DNA of 64,000 nt from Nematostella vectensis (taxonomy: Eukaryota > Cnidaria > Anthozoa > Actiniaria > Edwardsiidae), in assembly GCF_932526225.1 (NCBI RefSeq), contig NC_064044.1, forward strand, positions 12,290,084 to 12,354,083, written 5' to 3'. This document shows positions 1 through 10,700 of this stretch, one piece after another; the first letter of the stretch is position 1, and each line of letters begins with the position of its first letter. The notes under the pieces are model-generated. The model was not told the DNA's origin. It was given only the letters and a program-made list of their open reading frames with translations, and did no database searches. A program made the translations under genes and the position numbers.

Positions 1-227
1 CGATTTGGCAAAATAACAACAACACGCAAACCGCAAAAATAAAAGCAAATCCTTACGCGCAGTTGTGTGGTGGTTACTAAAAATAGAAAAGATGGGAATC
101 GAAATGACGCGCGGGCAATACCAAAGATTCCCTCTATTATATTATGCTCTCTTGTCCATACTTATGACCTGATTACTGAGCAAGGATCTGCATCAAAATT
201 TAATCCATACTATAGTAGGGTTGTTGA

Positions 228-560
228 TTATACTGTTTAATAATTCACCAGGCCCGCCTTTCCATACTACCCCAAAACCTCACCGTGCGTTTCCATACTA
301 CCTTTCAAAGCCTCCCCGTGTGTTGCCAAGGGATAAGTATATTAAAAACTGGTTATACTGTTTAATAATTTACCAACCCTAGTCTTTATACTACCTTTCA
401 AAGTCTCCCCCGTGTGTTGCCAAGGGATCAGTATATTAAAAGCTGGTTATACTGTTTAAAAATTCACCAATCCCATCCTTTCTATATTACCTTTCAAACC
501 CTCCCCGTGCGTCTCCATACTACTCTTCAAACCTTCCCCGTGGGCTGGCATGGTTAATTT
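228..560. repeat. Imperfect tandem repeat, about 3 copies
   Basis: The phrase TTATACTGTTTAATAATT recurs near 229, 353 and 447. It is followed each time by a related C-rich stretch containing 'CCATACTACC' and 'TTTCAAA'. Units are about 95-125 bp and diverged. No coding sequence was seen in the first 780 bases. Confidence 0.6.
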
Positions 561-787
561 CTCTTGGGGTTCATTAAAGTGTTTATGTGACCTGGATATC
601 ATGATGGGATCGGTTTGCACCCTCGTGAATATAGAATGATTTTATAATGATAGATAATGACTTATTGGGGGTATTGTCTGGTTTACGGGGGCAAATATCG
701 AATGCAATCAATCAAGACAACAGAACTCTTCAGCTTCGACCAACAGAGCTAACGGAGTGCTGGCAGCCACATTACGCCAAGCTCAAG

Positions 788-3700
788 ATGAATGCTCGAT
801 CTTGTTTTCCCGCCATTTTCACGCTCTATTTCGTCCTCATTACGCATCATCTCTGGGGTAAGCTTATATTAAATCTAACGCTCCTGGGCAGTTTTTTACG
901 CTTCCTAGTCAAATATAGTGATAAATAGTTGTTCTGGTGTAATTTGGCATATTTTTATTTGTCTTTTAAATAGTCTTGAAGGCCTTTCGCGGGTAATTGT
1001 TTTCAAAATGTCGTTCAAATTGAAACCCGTTTAGAAGCGTTTTTGAAAACAACCCACGAGAGGCCTTAAAGGCAAGTATGCCCCTGACATTCGTTTTTGA
1101 GAACTCTCGTCTATTGTCGTCTGAATATTGTGCACTCAATTCAACCAAGGCGGCACTCGGAAAACTCATGTACCGTTACCGGCAGTGATTCATGAGTATA
1201 AAATATATGAATATATAAGCGCACGGGCTATAGAATGATTTGACTCCGAAATAAAGTCTAATGTCTTGTTAGTGTTGAATAAAGCACCTATCCCTACTTT
1301 GACTGGATGTATTTGCCTTGGTTTCGCTCCACTGCAGCGAGCTCTGTCCCTATGCGCTTGCGACCTTTCAAACGATGCGCTGTGTAACCGCCGCCACCTG
1401 GTAAATGAGTAACTCGACCACCTCGACCCTCAGCGGCGCGTTTTTTCTCTTCCCCATTATAAAATAATTCGGAGTCAAATTATCATAGCCCGTGATAAGC
1501 GTTAATAAAAACAAATCCATAAATACCCAAGCATTTCAGGCGCGTAGCCAGGGCGGTGGCCTAGGGTTCCCGCCCCCCCCCCCCTCCCCTTTTAGCAGCC
1601 AAAAATACAGTAAATATAAGACATTATCTAAAATACAGAAGAAAATACCTTGAAAGTATCTTTTGGGCCCCCCTCTGTTAAAAATCCTGGCTACGCCGAT
1701 GCATTTGTTGTGTCTAATAACACTTAGCATAGCTTGTCAGTCAAACGTCACCCACGAACCACTGCGGGTTGCAACGCAAGGATTACCTCAACAATGTGTT
1801 TCGGTCAATGCAAAGTAAAATCGTCTTGCACTTATAGCCTGCTTGCAGTCCGTACTCGGTGTTATTATTGCGGAGAACCCTCTCCGTTCGGTGATCGGGC
1901 GCCATCTTGTATTATAAGCCGCGTGGTTCCTGGGGGCGAGCGCAAAAGTACGTTTTGAGTTTTTACCAGTGTTTCATAGAGTAAAAAAGACAGCCACGGC
2001 CACAGGCCTCAGATGTATTTTGTTTATCTCTCATCTTTCTTGTTAGCAAGGCTTTCCATTAATTGTCCGAAATAAGCAATTCTTCTTGTTTTTTAAAAAA
2101 AAACTGCGAGAAACTTATCAAAGATTTGCGCAGGGCGGGTACGCACGGATATGGATATATTCATAAAAGGCCACCCCCCATAAAAGAAATCAAACATCTG
2201 GCGATACTTCAGAAAGAAAACGGTTTAAAAAGGTTTGGGGAAGCTATGCACACAACAGTTACGCTTAATATAGTGTAGGCCTAGTTTAGCGCAGAACTTG
2301 GATTCTGTAACCTATAGAATTCTAAGTAAAAGCGTGGAGAAATATCGAGGAGCTGTATCAGTTTGCTAGACTTATATAAGTACTTTTATATGTAGTGGTA
2401 ATTTATAGTTTCTATTATACGACAGAAATATTTAAAGACTTTGTTAATTGAATGGAATCCCTCAGTTTAAGCTAATACACTTGTTTGTATTGTATTGTTA
2501 TCAATTTTTATCTTTTATATTTTTAATGTTTGCTTGTTTATTTCATGCTTCAATATAGACTTTAGACTTTTATACAAATTTTGATTTGAGGAACAACGAT
2601 TAGAAAATTAAAACCAATTTCAATTTTGTTTCTAATACTTCAATTTCACCGAGAGGCATACAGAATCTCGTAATGAACTAAACGAAAGCACATTCAACTC
2701 GTACATGCTAAATATTTGTTGATAGATTTCGAGACATTGATTTTATTCCAGAGCTTTCCGAATCGTCCTGCCGAAGTGTCAGACACTTGTCATCTAAACC
2801 TGGGCATGCTCTCAACGGACATCTGCTGACCAATTTGACAAACTTGACCTCAGAAGTCAACTGCCGCATTCATTGCTTCATGACACCCGATTGTTTCGCG
2901 TTTAACTATGGGCCGAGCGCAAATGGTCACGAGAACATTTGCGAGTTGAGTGACAGCGACGCCGCCCAGCATCCACAGGACCTCGTTCCTAGGCCAGGCT
3001 TTATATATCAGGGATATCAGGTTAACTTGGGAGGGGAGGGGAAGGATAGAAATAAAAAAGGAGGGAGAAGGGATGGGGACCAGGGGGCTGGGGGGAGGGT
3101 GGAGGTTTGGGGTGCTATGAGAAATAAAAATAGCTTCCGCTTTACATATTAGGGCGGATATCAGGTAAACTAGGGAGGGGAGGGAAAGGTGAGAGAGGAA
3201 GTGGGATGTGAGGACTCACCTAACCGCAGGACCTCGTGCCAAGATATCAAGGATATCAGGTAACCTGAGGAGGGTGGGAGGGTAGGGGAGGGGAGGTGTG
3301 AAGACTCCCTAGCCTCAGGACCTCGTGCCAAGATATCAAGAATATCAGGTAATCTGGGAAGGGTGGGAGGGTAGGGTAGGGGAGGTGTGAAGACTCCCTA
3401 GCCTCAGGAACCCGTGCCAAGATATCAAGAATATCAGGTAATCTGAGAAGGGTGGGAGGGGAGGGTAGGGGAGGTGTTAAGACTCCCTAGCCTCAGGACC
3501 CCGTGCCAAGATATCAAGGATATCAGGTAATCTGAGAAGGGTGGGAGGGGAGGGTAGGGGAGGTGTGAAGACTCCCCTAGCCTCAGGACCTCGTGCCAAG
3601 ATTTCAAGAATATCAGGTAATCTGAGAAGGGTGGGAGGGTAGGGTAGGTGAGGTGTGAAGACTCCCTAGCCTCAGGACCCCGTGCCAAGATATCAAGGAT

Positions 3701-5881
3701 ATCAGGTAATCTGAGGAGGGTGGGAGGGTAGGGGAGGGGAGGTGTGAAGACTCCCTAGCCTCAGGACCTCGTGCCAAGATATCAAGAATATCAGGTAATC
3801 TGAGAAGGGTGGGAGGGTAGGGTAGGGGAGGTGTGAAGACTCCCTAGCCTCAGGACCTCGCGCCAAGATATCAAGAATATCAGGTAATCTGAGGAAGGGA
3901 GGGGAGAAAGAGTAGGGAAGGGGTGAGTGAGGACTACGCTCAGTATTTGCAGGACCTCGTGCCAAAATGTGAGCCATACTTTAATGTTACAAAGTGTTTG
4001 AATCGTTCTGTATTCGGTACAGTCGCGTACCTGGTTTTACTTGATCGTAAGGAGTACCCAGACAGTGTGACATGTAGCGTCCTTTGACAAGGGGGTAGTG
4101 GACTGCTAGGTTGACCTAAAGGAAAGCGGGGGGGGGGGGCAAGGGATTAATAGATACGGTATATTGTATCTTTTTATTATGAATAATTTGTGGTTTAAAC
4201 CCTAGAACCCTTGCTTGACAAGCGAACCCTGCTTTGCGCACCGAGCTTGTCGTGTTGGCTATGACGACAGATGCTCATCTTGCTCAAGGAACTACACTGG
4301 ACTAAAAACTGTACTTTGCGTGAGTACAAACTGCGGTCTACCTGTGTCTGTCTGTCCCTTAGTCCACTCAGCCATCTTTCTTGTTTAGAGAAAGGCCAAT
4401 CACGGCGCCATTTTTATGCTCCCGCTTAACGCCAAGTTACTCAGAATCCATTTCCATCTGCTAATTCAAGCAAGTAACCAAGCTATTTTCAATTAAATAT
4501 CGTCAATAACGAATCAGACTTCAATTGTAAATTGTTATTTTGAAGTTTCCTTGCGATTAAACCGTTGTATAAACAATGGACAAGGAATGGTTGATCATCG
4601 ACAAAACTTTTTGAAATCACTGAGAAGTTTTTCGATTTATCAGTGTATTTCCAAAACGTCGGAAAATTATTCATTCTCAATTTAACTGCGCAATTGTTAG
4701 CGCAATTCTATGATTTAATGATTAATGTTCGTACTGTACTTTTTAGGAGGGGGTGGGGTTGAAAATGATGTGTTTGGAAGGATCTCTATTTAAATCCAAA
4801 TATATATTGTTAGTAAATAGAAGCCGCGTTTCCACTTAGACGCGAAGGATATTCTCAAGCTTCTTATTTCAAGAAGGTTATTTTTTTAAAATATTCATCA
4901 AGAGAGGAGAAAAAGGCAGCCTATGGGGCTGCAATGACTAAGAGAAGTGTTCATTATCCACCACAGATAAGAATATGAACGTCGATTTTTTTTCCCGTGG
5001 ATTCTCAGACGACATATCTTCTGGAGACCTTTCCAGGCTTGTGGTGGATGGAATTGACTATAGTCTTGGTGTAAGTAGGGACTCACTGATTACTTTCTAG
5101 GGGCGGATCCAGAAGATCCAAAAAGAGGGGAGTCGAAGCGAAGGGTGGGCGTTCTATTCCCCTAGATCCGCCCTTGTGTCTTTGAATTTTTTGTTTATAT
5201 AAAAAGGAGGTATACAGTAAATGAGGCACTTGAACGGTGAAGAGTGATTTTAGTTTTATTTCGGAAAGCTCAAAACCTTAAAATCGCATAAATAAACCAA
5301 CAAGATACCTTACATAGTAGCACTTTTACGGAGAATTGGTTAATTTCTTTTCATTAAACCTGGGCGAAGTAATCAGAAATATTTTACGTTGTTTTGTTAC
5401 ATATTTTATTTATTAAACTTCCCAAGAAAATAAATGAATTTCTCCTGTCAATCTAAAGAGCGTTTTTGTACAATTTCAGATGAGAGGACATAACATCGCT
5501 GCCTTTACAATGAGTGGATCTCCAATAAACCAAGCCGCATTTGATACTCACGGCATACAGAGTTCTGGTACCGAACTCACAGCATTCATCGACGACCTCC
5601 CCTCTAATACACTTGTACTGGTAGCAGTTTACGATAACGGGCACAACTATTACCATTCCGCTGTTGATGCCTTGATTACTCTAGGGGCTGTGACGCCATA
5701 TGGACCTGTCAATCATAGGGGCTCGTTGTTCCTGATTGGCTACAAGGATCATCCACGGCCTTCCTGGGTCACACAGGGGTATGCACAAATTGGGGAAGGT
5801 CCGTCAAAAGGGGCGGCCAGGTTCCTAAGGAAGGGCTGCTTCCCACATGGAAGCCAAGCAGAGAAATGGTGCAACCCGTGA
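788..5881 (+). CDS. Secreted PAN / EGF-like / ILEI-domain protein (multi-exon)
   Basis: Proposed exons: 788-857, 2752-3020, 4206-4319, about 5009-5070, 5480-5881. Exon 1 encodes 23 residues that read as a signal peptide (basic start, then FPAIFTLYFVLI) and ends in phase 1 at GTAAGC. It joins in frame to exon 2, a Cys-rich PAN/apple-like module (NC..HCFMTPDCFAFNYG, then CELSDSD). Exon 3 (38 codons) has six Cys and a GYDD turn, like a degenerate EGF module. Exons 4-5 (SRLVVDGIDYSLG, then MRGHNIAAF...FDTHG and LPSNTLVLVAVYDNG) match the ILEI/FAM3-type fold found in secreted or glycan-related proteins. The stop is at 5879-5881. Weak points: the exon 2 donor is GTTAAC, and exon 3 (phase 0) does not join exon 4 (needs phase 1), so an exon or boundary is missing. 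The ligand and the function are unknown. Confidence 0.7.
979..1067. repeat. Short inverted repeat (foldback)
   Basis: Arms of about 28 bp, AAGGCCTTTCGCGGGTAATT at the left and its diverged reverse complement ending GAGAGGCCTT at the right, enclose about 30 bp. It lies in intron 1 of the secreted-protein gene and is probably a MITE remnant. Confidence 0.55.
1223..1495. mobile_element. MITE with TIR CACGGGCTAT
   Basis: Terminal inverted repeats of about 28 bp: CACGGGCTATAGAATGATTT at the left end and the matching TTCGGAGTCAAATTATCATA followed by GCCCGTG at the right. About 215 bp lie between them with no coding potential. It sits in intron 1 of the secreted-protein gene. The transposon superfamily was not determined. 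Confidence 0.65.
1537..1702. mobile_element. C-rich MITE, 'CAGGGGCGTAGCC' family, copy 1
   Basis: Starts CAGGCGCGTAGCCAGG and ends CCTGGCTACGCC. It has an internal poly-C run and the phrase AGCCAAAAATACAGTAAATA. Two related copies lie at 54604-54755 and 62106-62263. Possible target duplication GCATTT on both flanks. The minus-strand ORF inside it is an artefact of the repeat. Confidence 0.7.
2978..3966. repeat. 88-91-bp tandem array spanning the PAN-exon 5' splice site
   Basis: The end of the PAN exon (from 'CAGGACCTCGT' to 'GGATATCAG|GT') is followed by about nine further diverged units. Each contains CAGGACC[TC]CGTGCC, AAGATATCAAGRATATCAG and then GTAATCTG plus a G-rich tail. Starts are near 3226, 3313, 3404, 3492, 3583, 3671, 3762, 3850 and 3950. 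Every unit carries a donor-like ATCAG|GTAATC. Antisense ORFs over this array are repeat artefacts. Confidence 0.85.
5099..5175. mobile_element. Short MITE-like element, AGGGGCGGATCCAG ends
   Basis: Inverted ends AGGGGCGGATCCAG and CTAGATCCGCCC about 77 bp apart, in an intron of the secreted-protein gene. A related end (CAGGGGCGGATCTAG) occurs near 25042. Confidence 0.45.
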
Positions 5882-5920
5882 TATCGGTCCCGGATGTCAA
5901 TACCAAAAATAGGATAAATG

Positions 5921-5926
5921 AATAAA
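5921..5926 (+). terminator. Polyadenylation signal AATAAA
   Basis: AATAAA lies about 40 bp after the TGA stop of the secreted-protein gene, a normal distance for 3'-end processing. Confidence 0.6.
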
Positions 5927-6324
5927 GGCACAGAATATATTACTTGCTAATTTTTTCCCCAATTTTTTTAAGTACACCTTCTGCACTGTGATCCATTTCT
6001 GAGGAAATCAGAAAAAGCATGTTGTCACTTTGGCAGCTGTGCGTATCGTAGCCTAAAACAGGCGCGTACACAGAGGGTGCGCACAGTACCCCAAAAGACT
6101 TACTGATGCTCTAGGGTTCTCTCCTGTGGAAAAGCTATACCTTCAAAGAAATCTACAAGCTTAACTGTTGTCGGAGGTAGGCTCGCACACAGGCAGCTCG
6201 CCTCAACTGTTTGAATAAAAGTTTAAATTCTTTAGGTTTATGCGTTGTTTTTTCGTGTGTGCATCTCTTTTCTGCTTTTTCGCCACCCGCAGCTTTTTGA
6301 CGCGTGGTCAATCAGAAATCATGA

Positions 6325-7310
6325 GCAAACAATAAACTGTTCGCGTAGATAAAGACGCGTGTCGACAATAAGAAATTACAAGAAAACAAGCAACTCTTCG
6401 CGTAGATAAAGACGCGTGTGGATCATCAGAAATTACGAGAAAACAATCAACAAATGTTCGCGTAGATATAGACGCATGTGGATCATCAGAAATTACGAGT
6501 AAACAATTTAAAACTGTTCGCGTAGATATAGACGCACGTGGATCATCAGAAATTACGAGTAAACAATTTAAAACTGTTCGCGTAGATATAGACGCGCGTG
6601 GACCATCAGAAATTATGAGAAAACAATGAACTGTTCGCGTAATAGGTGGATCATCAGAAATTATGAGAAAACAATGAACTGTTCGCGTAGATATAGACGC
6701 GCGTGGATCATCAGAAATTATGAGAAAACAATGAACTGTTCGCGTAGATATAGACGCGCGTGGATCATCAGAAATTATGAGAAAACAATGAACTGTTCGC
6801 GTAGATATAGACGCGCGTGGATCATCAGAAATTATGAGAAAACAATGAACTGTTCGCGTAATAGATGCGCGTGGATCATCAGAAATTATGAGAAAACAAT
6901 GAACTGTTCGCGTAGATATAGACGCGCGTGGATCATCAGAAATTATGAGAAAACAATGAACTGTTCGCGTAGATATAGACGCGCGTGGATCATCAGAAAT
7001 TATGAGAAAACAATGAACTGTTCGCGTAGATATAGACGCGCGGGGATCATCAGAAATTATGAGAAAACAATGAACTGTTCGCGTAGATATAGACGCGCGG
7101 GGATCATCAGAAATTACGAGAAAACAATGAACTGTTCGCGTAGATATAGACGCGCGTGGATCATCAGAAATTATGAGAAAACAATGAACTGTTCGCGTAG
7201 ATATAGACGCGCGTGGATCATCAGAAATTACGAGAAACCAACTGTTCGCGTAGATATAGACGCGCGTGGATGATCAGAAATTACGAGAAAACAATTAACT
7301 GTTTGCGTAG
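6325..7310. repeat. 57-bp tandem array, about 17 copies
   Basis: The unit contains GTTCGCGTAGATATAGACGC, GCGTGGATCATCAGAAATTA and GAGAAAACAATGAACT. Left-edge copies are diverged, internal copies are nearly identical, and two copies have short deletions (near 6637 and 6857). 57 is a multiple of 3, so a 215-codon ORF runs through it; this is not evidence of a gene. It lies between the 3' end of the secreted-protein gene and the 3' end of the carboxypeptidase gene. Confidence 0.9.
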
Positions 7311-7773
7311 ATAGAAAGCACATATAAGCAGATATGGTTAATGTATATTTATTTAAAACGATGGACTATGTGCGTGAATAATAGACGTGAGCTTTGTCCC
7401 TATTAGGAATTCTATGAAAATTGTATTGAAATGACAGGATTTATTTAATACTTTTTTCAATATATCATAAATATCTTGTTTTAGAACGTGTTATGGGCAT
7501 GTAGAATTAATACTCAGCAACACAGCGGTACCAAACAGTGTACAAATAGTTGGAATATGATAATATGTAGATATAAAATATGTGACAGAAGGGGACTGAT
7601 ATAAAAGTCTGTCTCACAGATGTGTTTACAATAAATAAATTCTGATCAATTTTGAAAATATAATACTCTTTTAAGCCAGAAATCTTGGCAGTTAACTATT
7701 AAATAATAAGCTCTGTGGCAACCATTTGGCAAAACAACAAGTGAACCACAGCAATACCCCGGCAATCGAACTT

Positions 7774-10700
7774 TTAGGAGAGCCAACGGGGTTCTCGTAC
7801 ACTGTTCGGGCTGCGTTCAGGTCTTCGGGACGACACGAAAGAATACGACGGAATCACGTCTGGTGCTATTAACTCCGGCGACCCATCGTGACTCGTCAAA
7901 CTGAACGAACTGTCGATGACCCTTGCAGGGGACCGTATCGCTGGGGTGCTCCCGTCGTGGGTCCTTCTTCGCAGCTCATGGGCCCTTTTCGCCAAAGCGA
8001 ACGAATCTTCCCCAGGGGTCCGGTAGTTGGGGAAAACGTGTTCGCTCTGCGTCCGATCAAGTCTTTTGCCCGGTTTCTCTGGCGATAATTCGGCCGGTGT
8101 CCGATTTCTATCCCGTTGTGGGATATTTTGGCTTGGGTTGTTTACGAGCCGGAACATCGTCTCCAGGTCCATCCGGGACTCTGACTTATTGTTTCTTTTG
8201 TAACTAGGGTAACGAGTATAAGGACTACTTGATTCAGTAGGCGCCCGCGCGATCATCTCGTCAGCGGCTACTTCCACGAACTCGGGTGTCCTCGCCCCAG
8301 GGCTTCGCGCCTCTTCGAAGCTTTTAAGCGAGAGAGGTCTGGCACTGTTGCCTGGTGATTGGTGATCGGGTAGAACGGAGCCTTGTGCCCGCGAAGGAAA
8401 GCGCATCGCGAAGCCATAACCACCACCAGGTAGACTGTCCATCTTCACCGAGTCAACCTACGAACACATACGGTAAATGACCAAGTGAACCAACAAACAT
8501 ATACGAAGTATTACCGTTTTAACCTGTGAACATATTACGATGTATGACCGAGTCAACCTACGAACACATACGATGTATGACCGAGTCAAACTACGAACGC
8601 ATACGATGTTGACCGAGTCAACCTACGAACACATACGATGTATGACCGAGTCAACCTGCGAACACATACGATGTATGACCGAGTCAAACTACGAACGCAT
8701 ACGATGTATGACCGAGTCAACCTACGGACATATACGATGTATGACCGAGTCAACCTGCGAACATATACGATAAATGTCCAAGTCAACCTACGAACACGTA
8801 CGATGTATGACCAAGTCAACCTACGAATACATACGATGTATGAATGACAAATAAGAAAATACAGGATGTATGACCGAGTCAACCTACGGACATATACGAT
8901 GTACGACCGAGTCAACCTACGGACATATACGATGTATGACCGAGTCAACCTGCGAACATATACGATGTATGACCAAGTCAACCTACAAAAACACACGATG
9001 TATGACCGAGTCAACCTGCGGACATATACGATGTATGACCGAGTCAACCTGCGAACATATACGATGTATGACCAAGTCAACCTACGAATATATACGATGT
9101 ATGACCAAGTCAACCTACGAATATATACGATGTATGACCAAATCAACCTACGAACACATACGATGTATGACCGAGTCAACCTACGCCCACATACGATGTA
9201 TGACCGAGTCAACCTACGAACACATACGATGTATGACCGAGTCAACCTACAAACACATACGATGTATGACCGAGTCAACCCACGAACACATACGATGTAT
9301 GACCAAGTCAACCTACGAACACATACGATGTATGACCAAGTCAACCTACGAACATATACGATGTATGACCGAGTCAACTTACGAACACATACGATGTATG
9401 ACCAAGTCAACCTACAAAAACACACGATGTATGACCGAGTCAACCTGCGGACATATACGATGTATGACCGAGTCAACCTGCGAACATATACGATGTATGA
9501 CCAAGTCAACCTACGAATATATACGATGTATGACCAAGTCAACCCACGAACACATACGATGTATGGCCGAGTCAACCTACGAACACATCCGATGTATGAC
9601 CAAGTCAACCTACGAACACATACGATGTATGACCAAGTCAACCTACGAACACATACGATGTATGACCGAGTCAACCCACGAACACATACGATGTATGGCC
9701 GAGTCAACCTACGAACACATCCGATGTATGACCGAGTCAACGTACGAACACATACGATGTATGACCAAGTCAACCTACGAACACATACGATTTATGACCG
9801 AGTCAACCTACGAACACATACGATGTATGACCAAGTCAACCTACGAACACATACGATGTATGACCAAGTCAACCTACGAACACATACGATGTATGGCCGA
9901 GTCAACCTACGAACACATACGATGTATGACCGAGTCAACCTACGAACACATACGATTTATGACCAAGTCAACCTACGAACTCATACGATGTATGACCAAG
10001 TCAACCTACGAACACATACGATGTATGACCAAGTCAACCTACGAACACATACGATGTATGACCAAGTCAACCTACGAACACATATCAGGCGCGCACCCAG
10101 AATTTGTCGGAGGGGGGGGGGGCAGTCATAGGTATCATATGGAAAAAGCATATCATTTGAGGATTCCTTAATAAGAAATGACCCACTTTTTGGCCGCCAA
10201 GGGGGGGGGGGAGTTGCGCGCGCACCCTGCGCACCACCCTGTGTACGCGCCTGCATATGATGGCATGACCTTTGCTTGCTTTTAGTCTGGGCAAAATGGC
10301 AAAAAGGGCTAATGTTAAACTCGTCGGCGAAACTACTTTGTCTTCACGGAGGCGTACAAAATAACACTTGAGCCTTGTGTTGATCTATGTATTCCCTTCA
10401 TTGGCTCATACTCTTTCCATTTTCTCCCTAACCTGTAGAGTCTCCCGCTGACTAGGTAGCACGGTCAGATTACGCTTGCCGGTGTACTGGGAACTAATGG
10501 CGTGTTGTTTGGCGTGAGACCGCTGGTTCATCATGTAGTATGTCAGGCGGCGCTGAGCGGTCACGAAATTCAACTCCGTGTCATCAGCGAACGCAAACAT
10601 CGGTCCCTCCACCACCCCCAGGGGATCTTCAGTCGCAAACTATAAGTCACAACAAAAGACAGTTAGGGAGTGTTCATTAATTACACCGAGGGGGGGGGGG

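Noticed and set aside
3434-3977. Antisense ORFs with repeated 'MARGPEARESSHL'-like text
   Set aside because: Antisense of the 88-91-bp array that overlaps a plus-strand exon boundary.
6626-7273. 215-codon ORF of 19-residue repeats
   Set aside because: Product of the 57-bp array; no non-repeat coding sequence at either side.
8540-10171. Long ORFs (421 and 433 codons plus, 395 minus) over the 33-bp array
   Set aside because: They follow from a 3n repeat unit lacking stops in several frames at once; no signal, no conserved domain, and the array lies in an intron.
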